From assembly GCF_000024085.1 (NCBI RefSeq), contig NC_013166.1, forward strand, positions 1,550,001-1,614,000: a stretch of DNA of 64,000 nucleotides, given 5' to 3'. This document shows, in pieces, positions 1 through 8,923 of this stretch. Position numbers and translations under genes: made by a program. The notes under the pieces were generated by a model, which saw nothing but the letters and a program-made list of their open reading frames with translations, did not search any database and was not told where the DNA came from. The first letter of the stretch is position 1. Each line of letters opens with the position of its first letter. Source of the DNA: Kangiella koreensis DSM 16069 (GTDB lineage: Bacteria; Pseudomonadota; Gammaproteobacteria; Enterobacterales; Kangiellaceae).

Positions 1-30
1 GAAAACTAAAGATAAGAAAGCCTATAAAAT

Positions 31-56
31 AAGGGCAGACACACAGGTCTGCCCCT
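31..56 (-). terminator. Terminator after amidohydrolase gene
   Basis: An 8-bp stem (GGGCAGAC/GTCTGCCC) with a 6-nt loop is followed on the minus strand by a T-rich tract. It lies about 35 bp past the stop codon of the minus-strand amidohydrolase gene, so it most likely ends that transcript. Confidence 0.6.
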
Positions 57-88
57 ACCGATTTATGACATTTCGTCATTTCAATAAA

Positions 89-2203
89 CTACAACTCAAA
101 ATCCACTGACTTGGTAAAAGGTTTGACTCCGATCGCTTCATAAACTTCATCTGGCTTGTAGAGGTTTTGACCTTTGATAACCAAAGCGACTCGGCGGATG
201 TGGTTCATGTCTTCTAGTGGATTGCCGTCGATGAAAACAAGGTCGGCCTGTTTGCCTTCTTCAATGGAGCCTACGTTTTCTTCATTGCCCACAACTTCGG
301 CTGAGGTAATGGTTGCTAGTTTTAGGACGTCTGCATTGGAGATACCGCCTTGTGAATAGAGAATCAATTCGCGGTGCAGTGTGAAGCCTGCAATGCTGTC
401 GGTTCCTGGGACGACGGTGACGCCTGAGTCATGCAGCTTTTTGACCATGGCGACCATGGCATCAGCTGACTTGTTATAGGCATCACGTTCTTCCGGTTTG
501 ATGTCCATCCAGGCTTTTTTGAAGCCTCTGGCAACTGTCACTGGAAGGTGATCATAAATCGCGGCATTTTCCGGGTCAACTTTACCGGCCTCGCCCAATA
601 ACAAACTTCTAAATACTGAAACAGTTGGATCGATTACTGTACCCTTCTCTTTAAGCAGCGCCATGAAGTCATTAACTTCTTTGCTGTTCAAATCAAGTTC
701 ATGCGCTTTTTCACCGGGAATGGTGAAGCGTAGGCGCTGTCGAGTATCGATATTCTTGCCAAGGAAATTGAGGAAGATCATGTTGATATGTTGAATTTCA
801 TCAAAGCCAGCATTGATTGCTTCTTCGGCAGTCATGAAAGCTGGGATATGGCCACTCAAACGCATCCCTTTACTGTGAATATGCTCAGCAAGAGGTTTTA
901 TCCATTCGGGTTCCATTGAGCTGTAGGTTTTGATTTGTGGGTAGTCATGCTCTGCATACCAGTCCACAGCAGCCTTAGCGCTTTCAAGAGAATCAACGGT
1001 CTTGCCCATTTTCATGGCATAAGGACTTTCACGATCCATAAAGCCGGCGCGGTAAACATCGCCACCAATGATTTCATTGGCTTCACTCATACGTTCAATA
1101 TCAACAATGTTGTCGTGAGTATTGCCCATATCGCGCACATTGGTAACACCCGCTGGCATATTCAGCAATCCATCGTTCTTGCTTAAATGACCATGCATAT
1201 CCCACAGTCCTGGGATTAGTGTCTTGCCTTGCGCATTAACTTGGGTGTAATCGCCGTCTGGAATTTCAGTACCAATACGCACAACCTTGCCGTCCTGAAT
1301 CAGAATAGATTGGTCTTCGACCAGCTTGCCGGAAATGACATCTACATAATTGGCATTGGTGATGAAAATAGGTTTTTCGGAAGTGTGTATCAGCTGGCTC
1401 GCTAAATCCTTGAGGTATTGGTTATCGGCTTCTTTCTGAATATCTTGAAGCTGCTCCAGATGTTCACGACCCCAGCCTTCAGGAATAACCCCAAACCAGC
1501 CACCGCCATCGGTGGCAAAGAAGTTATAGTCATCATCATACCAGGCAAAGTCTGGGGAGAAGCCGAAGCCGGTAATGCCAATTAAATGAACGGTTTTCTC
1601 TTGCTGCCCATTACTTAGCGTTACAGAATCCAGCTTGATCATAGCCGCTTCGCCACTGGGTAATAGCTGCACCTTGCCGTTTTCAGAATTGCTAATCGCT
1701 TTTAGTAGCGCACTGTTAGCAACGCCAGTTCCGTCCATAGATACATAAAACTTTTTGCCATCAACTTTTTCTTCGCCTTGTTCGTTAGTACTTTTCCATT
1801 GGGCAATGCTGCCTTTCTGACTAAATGACTCATCAATTGGGGCACCAAACGCAGAAATACCTTTGACTGTTTGACTGGTAATGTAGCCCTGCTCATCAAC
1901 GGTTATCACTTCCTCAATTTTTATCTGCCGGTTGTTCCAGCCAAGTTCCATATCACTACTAAAGACATTGCCAGATTGCTGCACAGACAAAGAGCCTGCC
2001 TGGTCTTCTTTGTTGTAGATGTTGTATTTGGTTAACTGTGTGACTGGAGCTTGCTGAGCGTTCTGTTGCTGAGCCAAATTTTCAGTCTGGCTTACCTGAG
2101 CAGTATTGTTTGATGCTTGCTCATCTTTTTTATCATCACAGGCAATTAGCTGACTAACCAGCAAGGCTACAGCCGCTACTTTGAAAATTGCTTTGGTGTT
2201 CAT
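89..2203 (-). CDS. Lipoprotein metal-dependent amidohydrolase
   Basis: A 704-residue exported hydrolase of the amidohydrolase superfamily (imidazolonepropionase/prolidase-like branch). The N-terminus is a lipoprotein signal with lipobox LIAC, giving lipidated Cys22. An accessory region of roughly residues 50-270, which I do not recognise, precedes the TIM-barrel domain. The metal-binding HxH is His337-Gly-His339 (DMHGH), followed by SGHIP and QHINM histidine motifs and the late Asp in PGTDS. The C-terminal GSIEEGKQADLV stretch is the family's small beta-sandwich. The ATG is preceded by GGGGAA at good spacing. It stands alone with its own terminator. Membrane-anchored peptidase or lactamase activity is likely, but the substrate cannot be told from sequence. 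Confidence 0.85.
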   Translation of the reverse strand: MNTKAIFKVAAVALLVSQLIACDDKKDEQASNNTAQVSQTENLAQQQNAQQAPVTQLTKYNIYNKEDQAGSLSVQQSGNVFSSDMELGWNNRQIKIEEVITVDEQGYITSQTVKGISAFGAPIDESFSQKGSIAQWKSTNEQGEEKVDGKKFYVSMDGTGVANSALLKAISNSENGKVQLLPSGEAAMIKLDSVTLSNGQQEKTVHLIGITGFGFSPDFAWYDDDYNFFATDGGGWFGVIPEGWGREHLEQLQDIQKEADNQYLKDLASQLIHTSEKPIFITNANYVDVISGKLVEDQSILIQDGKVVRIGTEIPDGDYTQVNAQGKTLIPGLWDMHGHLSKNDGLLNMPAGVTNVRDMGNTHDNIVDIERMSEANEIIGGDVYRAGFMDRESPYAMKMGKTVDSLESAKAAVDWYAEHDYPQIKTYSSMEPEWIKPLAEHIHSKGMRLSGHIPAFMTAEEAINAGFDEIQHINMIFLNFLGKNIDTRQRLRFTIPGEKAHELDLNSKEVNDFMALLKEKGTVIDPTVSVFRSLLLGEAGKVDPENAAIYDHLPVTVARGFKKAWMDIKPEERDAYNKSADAMVAMVKKLHDSGVTVVPGTDSIAGFTLHRELILYSQGGISNADVLKLATITSAEVVGNEENVGSIEEGKQADLVFIDGNPLEDMNHIRRVALVIKGQNLYKPDEVYEAIGVKPFTKSVDFEL

Positions 2204-2304
2204 GATTATTATTCCCCATTGGACTTCTTGTGTTCTAAGAGCTTATAGAGCTGTTGTTTCACTGTCTATATTGGGCTGAGAACTAAATGTAAAAAGATGT
2301 GCAT

Positions 2305-2341
2305 AAAAAAGCCCTAAGCCACATACCGTCGACCTAGGGCT
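2305..2341 (-). terminator. Rho-independent terminator after DUF2884 gene
   Basis: On the minus strand AGCCCTAGG and CTTAGGGCT form the stem and a T6 tract follows. It begins about 20 bp downstream of the DUF2884 gene stop codon. Confidence 0.75.
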
Positions 2342-2361
2342 GGGGAGAAATCACCAACTAG

Positions 2362-3126
2362 TTATTGAATTAGTTGATAAGGTTTGTATGACTCAAACGC
2401 TTGAACAAAAGAGTCTTCCTTAGCTTCGATTTGTTTAACCAGGTCGCACAAGGCATCCGCTTTTTCTTCAATAAGCTTCGCTTTGGCTTCATATTTGGTT
2501 TCCATTTCCTGACCAAACTTTTCCATACGCTCTTCGAAAGCTTTAACCTTCTCTTCGTTACCGCTCATAGCGGCAGCGATCATGGAAGGAATATTGACTT
2601 CGACAAACTCAGTGACGCTTTCTTCCATCAAAGCTTCAAATTCTTTTTCGAACTCAGCTCCTTCAAGATATTCACCAATCGCTTCTGGACGCAAATGTGA
2701 GTCACTGATGTGCTGTTTCAGCTCAGCTGCAATGGTATCCACTCGAGCGATTATCTCATCGGCTTTTGCTGGGTTGTGCTCCAATAAAACACTGGTTACA
2801 TCGCGGACTGCGTCCAAAGCCAATAAAGAAGCATCTTCTGCAATGTCACTTGCCGCAGGTAGTAACTCACGAATTTGCTGTGCATATTCGTGCAACAATT
2901 GAGTCTGCTTTGCTGACAAGCTTTGTGTCTTACCATCCAACGACAGTGAATTGCTGTCTTTAATGACCACAGACTGTTGCTTATCTTTGGTAAAAACAAT
3001 CTCATTACCATCTAGATTAACGTCATAAGCCATATCCACATCACATGTCTGGCTTTTTGCATTCGCTACACCCGCACCTGTCGCCATCATGACCGCAATG
3101 GCTAACGTTTTTATTGTATTGTTCAT
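2362..3126 (-). CDS. DUF2884 (YggN-like) periplasmic protein
   Basis: A 254-residue exported protein resembling E. coli YggN (DUF2884), whose function is unknown. A Sec signal peptide (MNNTIKTLAIAVMMATG..ANA) precedes the mature TCDVDM start. The family pattern is visible: a short beta-rich N-terminal part (the SLDGKTQSLSAKQ stretch resembles the YggN stretch before its helices), then a long helical, charged C-terminal half with coiled-coil character. The frame stays open further upstream to 3312, but the ATG at 3126 has a strong GGAGGAAA Shine-Dalgarno and begins the signal peptide, so it is chosen. It is a single gene with its own terminator. No catalytic motif is visible. Confidence 0.8.
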   Translation of the reverse strand: MNNTIKTLAIAVMMATGAGVANAKSQTCDVDMAYDVNLDGNEIVFTKDKQQSVVIKDSNSLSLDGKTQSLSAKQTQLLHEYAQQIRELLPAASDIAEDASLLALDAVRDVTSVLLEHNPAKADEIIARVDTIAAELKQHISDSHLRPEAIGEYLEGAEFEKEFEALMEESVTEFVEVNIPSMIAAAMSGNEEKVKAFEERMEKFGQEMETKYEAKAKLIEEKADALCDLVKQIEAKEDSFVQAFESYKPYQLIQ

Positions 3127-3293
3127 AGAATTTCCTCCGTTATTAGCAGCCTTATGTATGACTGCCCTTTTAAGATGCGCTTTATCCGTAAAAAGGTTTA
3201 GTCTTTGTTTGTGTAGATCCGGCACTTTGGGTAACAAAGTATTACAGAAACAGGCTATAGAAATGATTTGAAAAATTATTGAGGAAAATAAGG

Positions 3294-3324
3294 GAGATAA
3301 GGCTAACCACATTAGCCTTATCTC
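3294..3324 (-). terminator. Perfect 13-bp hairpin after DUF4404 gene
   Basis: GAGATAAGGCTAA and TTAGCCTTATCTC pair perfectly around a CCACA loop, 16 bp past the DUF4404 stop codon. On the minus strand CCCTTATTTT follows, a weak T-tract. It could act as a terminator or as an mRNA-stabilising 3' hairpin. Confidence 0.55.
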
Positions 3325-3339
3325 ATAAAGAGAAGGGAG

Positions 3340-3624
3340 TTAGACGCCCATATTGCTTAAACTGTTCGAAATACGACGGACCAAACCCGCTAATGACGGG
3401 TGCTCTTGCTCAAATTCAACCAATCGATCCTGGAAACGCTCAAGGAAAAATTCGTCTGGGGCCTCGCGGCTATCCTGTAAAAACAGTTTTGACTCAACCA
3501 CAAACTCTAGTCGGGTCAAGGCAGCCTCTTCTTTCTCAGACAGCTCATTATCGGTATCCAGCGCCTGAATAAGCTTTTCCGCTAATATCAGGATATCACT
3601 CTGGTTTTGGGTGGAATCGGACAT
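3340..3624 (-). CDS. DUF4404 family small protein
   Basis: A 94-residue soluble acidic protein without signal peptide or membrane segment. The helical N-terminal part and the closing pattern EQEHPSLAGLVRRISNSLSNMGV fit the DUF4404 family, whose members end with a similar FE.EHP..T..LRR..D.LG.MGI pattern. The function of that family is unknown. The ATG at 3624 follows AAAGGAGC, a good ribosome binding site. It is divergent from the membrane-anchored protein gene at 3746, with a short shared promoter region. Family assignment is from recall of the C-terminal motif. Confidence 0.65.
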   Translation of the reverse strand: MSDSTQNQSDILILAEKLIQALDTDNELSEKEEAALTRLEFVVESKLFLQDSREAPDEFFLERFQDRLVEFEQEHPSLAGLVRRISNSLSNMGV

Positions 3625-3682
3625 ATTCGCTCCTTTTGAAACATTCTTTTACTGATTGTAAGTCAAAGATACATAAAAGCCA

Positions 3683-3711
3683 TTGGTCTTAATAGTTGTA
3701 TCCCTTATAAT
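3683..3711 (+). promoter_or_regulatory. Sigma70-type promoter
   Basis: TTGGTC (3683-3688), a 17-bp spacer and a perfect TATAAT (3706-3711) lie 35 bp before the ATG of the 575-residue protein gene. Confidence 0.65.
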
Positions 3712-3745
3712 TTGCCACGGTACTACAACAAAGAGAAGGAAACAC

Positions 3746-5473
3746 ATGAAAAAATTATTAATTGTTATCGTAATTGCTATTGCAGTTGCAGCGGGAATCT
3801 ACTTTTACAAAGGTGGCGTTGCTACCGTAGCGGCCAAGGATAATTCTGTTCTTGCCTACGTGCCAGCTGACACCGTTCTATTTACAGGAAGTGTAACGCC
3901 AATCAGCTTCGAAGAAGCTATGGCCATGAGCCACAAGCTAGGTCTTGACCCATCAACTTTTATGGATATGCAAGACGACGCTTTTGAGCTGGGTCCAGAC
4001 TCTCCAGATGCAGCACGCATCGCATTAGGTCTTTATGCGAAATACATGAAGTCTTTCGCAGACAAAACAACCGTTAAAACTCTAGGTATTACAGAAGCTC
4101 CAAATGCAGCATTCTATACTGTTGGCGCTTTACCAGTAATGCGTATTGAGTTAGACGGTTCAGATACTTTTGCCAAGTTAATCGAGCAAATCGAGACTGA
4201 GCAAAACATCGCAGCAGACATTAAGAACATGGATGGCGTTGAGTTCCGTGAATATGCGTTCTCAAACGACTCTTCGGTTCCTTATTCATTAGTGATCAGC
4301 TCACACGATAACCAGGCGGTTATGACTGTGAATACGCCACTAACCGATGATAAAGACATCAAAGTAGCCTTAAGCAAGCCAGAAAAAAGCATCGCTGACA
4401 CTGGTCGCTTGACTGATATGATGGCTAATAACGACTATCTAGGTCATTCTTTGTTCTTCATTGACAACTTGGCAATCATGAAAGGCTTAACCAACCCTCA
4501 AACGAATAGCTTTGGTGTAATGGTCAATGACCTTCTAGTTGCTAACGGCATGCAAGGCGCTCTAGCAGACATGCAAACTCCTGCTTGTGCTTCTGAGTTT
4601 ACGGCACTTACAGCTAACTGGCCTACTATGTCAGGTGGTTACACTGAATTCAGTGCTAACGAAGCTAACTTCAAGTTTATGCTTGAAGGCGCTAACGCTG
4701 ATTTGCTTAAGAGCTTACAAGGCTTGCGTGGTCACTTGTCAGAAAACTTGAACAATGATGACTACGTCATGAGCTTCGGTATGGGTTTTGACATGGACCA
4801 AATGGTTCCTGTGATTACTGATGTTTGGCAGCGTTTGACGGAAACTCCTTATGAGTGTCCTCCACTAGCTGAAATGCAAGCTGGTTTGAAACAACAAAAC
4901 CCAATGATGTTAGGCATGATGACTGGCATGGTTGCAGGTATCAAAGGTATCGGCTTCGGTATCGTTGAAATGGACATGGCAGGTTTAGAGCAAGCTTCAT
5001 CTAACCCAATGGCTGTAGCTGACAGTATGCAAATGATTGTTACTGTAAGTGCACAAAAACCACAAGACTTATTGATGACTTTAAGCTCATTTGCGCCGCA
5101 ATTTGCACAAATGGAACTTAAAGACGGTGGTGATGCAGTATCGTTGCAAGATCAAATGGGTATGCCAGCAAGTATTGCACTTCGCGGCCATGACTTAGTT
5201 ATGTTGGTTGGTGCTGATGCTCTATCTCAACTTCCAAGCATTAAGTCAAACGACGATCTTTCAAGCAACGGCTTATTCAGCATGAGCATGAACTTTGGCA
5301 AATACATGGAACTTATCTCTTCGGTGATGAACGACATGGATGCTAACTCAGAAATGGCTCAAGACCAGAAAGCTATGTTTGATAAGCTTAAAGAAGTAGA
5401 CGGTACTATCAAAGGTACACTTGATATTACTGACGAGGGTGTCGTTTCAGAGACCAGCTTCAAAGCGAAATAA
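3746..5473 (+). CDS. Membrane-anchored protein of unknown function
   Basis: A 575-residue protein I do not recognise. The start is one uncleaved-looking hydrophobic segment (KKLLIVIVIAIAVAAGIYFY, about residues 2-21), so the rest is probably periplasmic and anchored in the inner membrane. Directly after the anchor comes VLAYVPADTVLFTGS, similar in character to DUF3352-type proteins, which begin 'ylPadt..y..'. The body is Met- and Asp-rich, with no Cys pairs except an isolated few and no catalytic motif. The frame is open upstream to 3683, but the ATG at 3746 has AAGGAA at proper spacing and starts the anchor. Codon use is highly regular and there is a strong promoter and terminator, suggesting good expression. 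Confidence 0.75.
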   Translation: MKKLLIVIVIAIAVAAGIYFYKGGVATVAAKDNSVLAYVPADTVLFTGSVTPISFEEAMAMSHKLGLDPSTFMDMQDDAFELGPDSPDAARIALGLYAKYMKSFADKTTVKTLGITEAPNAAFYTVGALPVMRIELDGSDTFAKLIEQIETEQNIAADIKNMDGVEFREYAFSNDSSVPYSLVISSHDNQAVMTVNTPLTDDKDIKVALSKPEKSIADTGRLTDMMANNDYLGHSLFFIDNLAIMKGLTNPQTNSFGVMVNDLLVANGMQGALADMQTPACASEFTALTANWPTMSGGYTEFSANEANFKFMLEGANADLLKSLQGLRGHLSENLNNDDYVMSFGMGFDMDQMVPVITDVWQRLTETPYECPPLAEMQAGLKQQNPMMLGMMTGMVAGIKGIGFGIVEMDMAGLEQASSNPMAVADSMQMIVTVSAQKPQDLLMTLSSFAPQFAQMELKDGGDAVSLQDQMGMPASIALRGHDLVMLVGADALSQLPSIKSNDDLSSNGLFSMSMNFGKYMELISSVMNDMDANSEMAQDQKAMFDKLKEVDGTIKGTLDITDEGVVSETSFKAK

Positions 5474-5500
5474 TCTAGTCTTCACTATTAGATTCAATCA

Positions 5501-5523
5501 AGCCCGGTTCGCCGGGCTTTTTT
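5501..5523 (+). terminator. Rho-independent terminator
   Basis: AGCCCGG-TTCG-CCGGGCT stem with a UUCG tetraloop followed by a T6 run, 28 bp past the stop codon at 5473. Confidence 0.85.
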
Positions 5524-5674
5524 GTGCCCGCCTGCCATTACCACATCGGTTTCAATTGATTAACTGCTCATTATTTGATCTACGTCATCTATTCAACTCC
5601 TAGATTAGACTACTCTAATATTAATTGATATCTCGTCTAACACGCTTTGACGGGGATCTGAAAAGGAGTCAGCA

Positions 5675-6949
5675 ATGAAAAAGATTATCGTATTAGGAGC
5701 AGGTATTGGCGGTATCCCAATGGCTTACGAGTTAAGGGATGAACTCAAGGATGTTGCGGAAATAACCGTGGTCAGTGATCTTCCTTATTTTGAATTTACC
5801 CCATCCAATCCCTGGGTCGCAGTTAACTGGCGTAAGAAAGAACAAATCCGAGTTGATCTCGCTGAAGTTTTCGCAAAGGGAAAGATAAACTTTATCCATA
5901 GTGCCGCCAAAAAAGTAAACCCTGAAAATAATCAGGTTGAATTGGATAACGGCGACACGCTTGATTATGACTACCTGGTCATCGCCACAGGTCCTGCACT
6001 GGCGTTTGATGCCGTTAAAGGCCTAGGTCCTGAGCATTTCACTCATTCAATCTGTAAGACCGACCATGCAGACAGCACGCGCGAACATTGGGACAAGTTT
6101 GTTGAAAACCCAGGTCCGATAGTGGTTGGTGCGGTGCAAGGTGCATCCTGTTTTGGCCCTGCGTATGAATACGCACTGATTCTCGATACTGACTTGCGTA
6201 AACGTAAAATCCGCGATCAGGTACCGATCACTTTTGTGACTTCTGAACCCTATATTGGACATCTAGGATTAGATGGCGTTGGCGATACCAAAAGTCTTTT
6301 AGAGTCAAAATTACGTGATGCCAATATTAACTGGATAACCAATGCCAATGTTGATGAAGTCACTGAAGATGAAATTCACGTCACCGAACACTTACGTGAC
6401 GGGCAAACTATCAAGCATGATCCGTTAAAATTCAAACACTCAATGTTGCTACCCTCCTTCCGTGGCATTGATGCCGTGTTTGGTATTGAGGGTTTAACCA
6501 ATCCGAAAGGTTTTATCCTGACCGATAAGTATCAACGTAACCCAACCTTCAAAAATGTCTTTGCGGTTGGTGTTTGCGTTGCTATTCCACCTATCGGTAA
6601 AACTCCAGTTCCCGTTGGCGTGCCAAAAACTGGCTATATGATTGAATCCATGGTTACCGCAACCGTTCACAACATTAAAGCACTGATTGAAGACAAAGAG
6701 CCGAGTACCGAACCAAGCTTAAATGCCATGTGCCTGGCAGACTTTGGTGATGGTGGTGTAGCATTTATCGCTAAACCACAAATACCGCCGCGCAACCTGA
6801 ATTGGTCTGGTAGTGGTAAATGGGTACATTACGCCAAGGTAGTATTTGAGAAATACTTCTTACACAAAGTACGCCGAGGAACTTCCGAGCCTTTCTGGGA
6901 AAAGTTTATTATGGATATGATTGGTGTTAAGAAGTTGAAGAAGAAATAA
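5675..6949 (+). CDS. sqr: Sulfide:quinone oxidoreductase
   Basis: A 424-residue peripheral membrane flavoprotein that oxidises sulfide and passes electrons to quinone. The FAD-binding GAGIGGIP motif is at residues 8-15 and the second FAD motif LVIATGP near 101-107. Three cysteines sit where SQR has its catalytic set: Cys127 (SICKTDHA), Cys159 (GASCFGPAYE) and Cys353 (MCLADFGDGG), corresponding to Cys128, Cys160 and Cys356 of the Acidithiobacillus enzyme. The PVGVPKTGYM stretch and the basic amphipathic C-terminus (KKLKKK) fit membrane docking. The ATG follows AAAAGGAG. The gene converges on methionine gamma-lyase, another sulfur-metabolism gene. Its role is probably sulfide detoxification or energy gain. 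Confidence 0.9.
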   Translation: MKKIIVLGAGIGGIPMAYELRDELKDVAEITVVSDLPYFEFTPSNPWVAVNWRKKEQIRVDLAEVFAKGKINFIHSAAKKVNPENNQVELDNGDTLDYDYLVIATGPALAFDAVKGLGPEHFTHSICKTDHADSTREHWDKFVENPGPIVVGAVQGASCFGPAYEYALILDTDLRKRKIRDQVPITFVTSEPYIGHLGLDGVGDTKSLLESKLRDANINWITNANVDEVTEDEIHVTEHLRDGQTIKHDPLKFKHSMLLPSFRGIDAVFGIEGLTNPKGFILTDKYQRNPTFKNVFAVGVCVAIPPIGKTPVPVGVPKTGYMIESMVTATVHNIKALIEDKEPSTEPSLNAMCLADFGDGGVAFIAKPQIPPRNLNWSGSGKWVHYAKVVFEKYFLHKVRRGTSEPFWEKFIMDMIGVKKLKKK

Positions 6950-6956
6950 ATACAAC

Positions 6957-6986
6957 AAAGGGCGACTAAACAGTCGCCCTTCTTTT
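6957..6986. terminator. Bidirectional terminator between sqr and megL
   Basis: AAGGGCGACT/AGTCGCCCTT stem with a TCTTTT tail on the plus strand and an A/T-rich flank on the other side. It lies between the converging sqr and methionine gamma-lyase genes. Confidence 0.75.
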
Positions 6987-7002
6987 ATCAAGCAATAGTA
7001 AA

Positions 7003-8205
7003 CTAAGCCGCTTTAATCTGTTTCGCTTTTAGCGCCTGCTCAAGATCGCCAATAATGTCATCCACATGCTCAAGCCCAACCGAGATACGAATTAGCGTTT
7101 CACTGATTCCTGCAGCTGCTCGCTCTTCTGGTGTATAAGGCGAATGCGTCATTGATGCTGGATGCTGAATCAAAGTTTCAGCGTCACCTAAGCTCACTGC
7201 TATACGACACATTTTAAGGCTGTTCATGAAGCGAACGGCATCATCGAATCCACCTTTCACTTCAAAGGCAATCACACCACCAGCACGCTTCATCTGCTTA
7301 CCAATTAAATGGTGCGCCGGATGACTTTTAAGACCTGGGTAATACACTTGCTCAATCTGATCATTAGCTTCTAAAAATTCAGCTACTTTCTCTGCATTAT
7401 CACAATGACGTTCAACTCGAACTGAAAGTGTTTTAAGACCACGAATAATTAGCCAGGCATCATTTGGACTCATCACCGCGCCCATATCTTTCAGCGTGGT
7501 CATTTTGATATTTTCAATCTGCTCGGCACTGCCGCAAGTAATACCGGCTACGACGTCACCATGACCATTTAAGTACTTGGTCGCACTGTGAATGATCAAG
7601 TCCATACCAAAATCGCTCGGCTGCTGTAGCACTGGCGACATAAAAGTATTATCAAGAATAGTTAACATGTCGTGTCTTTTTGCGATATCAGAAATGGCCT
7701 GCATATCAGCACAAACCAGATTGGGGTTAATCGGTGTTTCAAAATAAATCAGCTTGGTGTTTTCTTTGATGGCAGCTTCGACTTCAATAGGCTTTGTAAT
7801 ATCAACAAAGGTTGCTTCGATGCCTAAATCTTTAAACTTATGATTGATTAGAGCAAAAGTACAACCGTACAAAGCAGCAGATGCGACCAGGTGATCACCA
7901 GTTTTTAAGTTCGCCAATAAAGTTGCTGAAACCGCACCCATTCCCGAACCAAAAGCTGCTGCTTCTTCGGTGTTTTCCAAAGCCGCCATTTTTTGCTCTA
8001 GTTCACGTACTGTTGGATTACCTAATCGGCTGTAAATATAACCCTGCTCTTCTCCCGCGAAGCGGCTTGCGCCCTGCTCGACGTTATCAAAGACAAAGGT
8101 TGATGTTTGGTGGATAGGGGTTGATAGTGATCCAAAACTGGGATCGCCGATGCGACCGGAATGGATCGCTTTGGTTTCGATATTGCTGAACTTACCTGAA
8201 CTCAT
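7003..8205 (-). CDS. megL: Methionine gamma-lyase
   Basis: A 400-residue PLP enzyme of the Cys/Met metabolism family that splits L-methionine into methanethiol, ammonia and 2-oxobutyrate. The PLP lysine lies in IHSATKYLNGHGD. The diagnostic cysteine of methionine gamma-lyases is present in ALYGCTFA (Cys116 in the Pseudomonas enzyme); cystathionine lyases lack it. SVGLEHVDDIIGDLEQAL is the usual family ending. The frame extends 27 nt further to a TTG, but the ATG at 8205 gives the family's usual length (398-400) and is chosen. It lies 29 bp downstream of the Lrp-type regulator on the same strand, so they probably form one transcript. Confidence 0.9.
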   Translation of the reverse strand: MSSGKFSNIETKAIHSGRIGDPSFGSLSTPIHQTSTFVFDNVEQGASRFAGEEQGYIYSRLGNPTVRELEQKMAALENTEEAAAFGSGMGAVSATLLANLKTGDHLVASAALYGCTFALINHKFKDLGIEATFVDITKPIEVEAAIKENTKLIYFETPINPNLVCADMQAISDIAKRHDMLTILDNTFMSPVLQQPSDFGMDLIIHSATKYLNGHGDVVAGITCGSAEQIENIKMTTLKDMGAVMSPNDAWLIIRGLKTLSVRVERHCDNAEKVAEFLEANDQIEQVYYPGLKSHPAHHLIGKQMKRAGGVIAFEVKGGFDDAVRFMNSLKMCRIAVSLGDAETLIQHPASMTHSPYTPEERAAAGISETLIRISVGLEHVDDIIGDLEQALKAKQIKAA

Positions 8206-8234
8206 ACGACTCTCGCTCTTGATTCTCGCCAAAA

Positions 8235-8723
8235 TTAATCATCAAGAATATTGATAGCCGTCGTGGCCTTCACCTCCTTCAATACCAGCGTGGTATGAAC
8301 TTTGGCGACTCCTTCCAGTGGAATCATCTTCTTTGATATAAAGTGCTCCAAAGACTGAGTGTTTTTCACTGCGACTTTAAGCACATAATCATATTCGCCA
8401 GTGACATTGTGGCACTCTAAAACTTCTGGCCAGGACGTCACCCTATCTAAAATATTCTGAATCTGTTCAAAACGATGTAACTGCAAACTAAATTCAACAA
8501 AACATAAATTGTCGTAACCAATTTTCTGTCTATCAACCAAAGCAACGTAACGGGCAATAACACCCTTTTGCTCCAATCGCTTTACTCGGGCATGAACCGC
8601 CGGAGGCGACAGGTGAACCTGCTTAGCAAGTTCAGCATTGGTCAATCGACCATCTTTTTGCAAAATCTGCAGAATCTTCTGATCCACAGAATCCAGTTCT
8701 ATTTCGTGTGAATATGTTACCAT
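8235..8723 (-). CDS. Lrp/AsnC-family regulator of methionine gamma-lyase
   Basis: A 162-residue transcription regulator. The N-terminal winged helix-turn-helix (LDSVDQKILQILQKDGR..NAELAKQVHLSPPAVHARVKRLE) is followed by the RAM ligand-binding domain (LECHNVTGEYDYVLKVAV, then the glycine-poor C-terminal strand). It resembles MdeR, the activator of methionine gamma-lyase in Pseudomonas putida. Here it is upstream of and co-directional with the lyase gene rather than divergent. A TTG lies 15 nt upstream in frame, but the ATG at 8723 fits the family length. The ligand is probably methionine or another amino acid, which is inferred from context. Confidence 0.85.
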   Translation of the reverse strand: MVTYSHEIELDSVDQKILQILQKDGRLTNAELAKQVHLSPPAVHARVKRLEQKGVIARYVALVDRQKIGYDNLCFVEFSLQLHRFEQIQNILDRVTSWPEVLECHNVTGEYDYVLKVAVKNTQSLEHFISKKMIPLEGVAKVHTTLVLKEVKATTAINILDD

Positions 8724-8751
8724 TATGACGACTCTCAACTGAATGATATTA

Positions 8752-8779
8752 AGAATATTATCAGAAATGACGAATATTT
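8752..8779. promoter_or_regulatory. Possible Lrp-type operator pair
   Basis: AGAATATTAT (8752-8761) matches the core of the Lrp box (AGHAWATTWT), and a second GAATATT occurs 19 bp further on (8772-8778). They sit 30-55 bp upstream of the Lrp-family gene start, where an autoregulatory site is expected. Support is motif similarity only. Confidence 0.35.
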
Positions 8780-8923
8780 ACAGATATAAAGATTTAATAA
8801 CAAGGAATTATTCGTAAGGCTATGCTTTAAGCAAAGACAATATGAAGAATCTTCGGTCAAAAACTTCTGGTCAGACAAGAAACCAGCTACACTGGAGTCA
8901 TTCACTCCATAAAACTGATAATA

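Noticed and set aside
8206..8232. TTG start adding nine residues to methionine gamma-lyase
   Set aside because: No Shine-Dalgarno before the TTG, and the ATG at 8205 gives the usual family length.
6950..8240. SAM or other sulfur riboswitch near megL
   Set aside because: No room for a structured leader: the regulator gene ends 29 bp before megL, and no SAM-box-like motif is seen upstream of the regulator.
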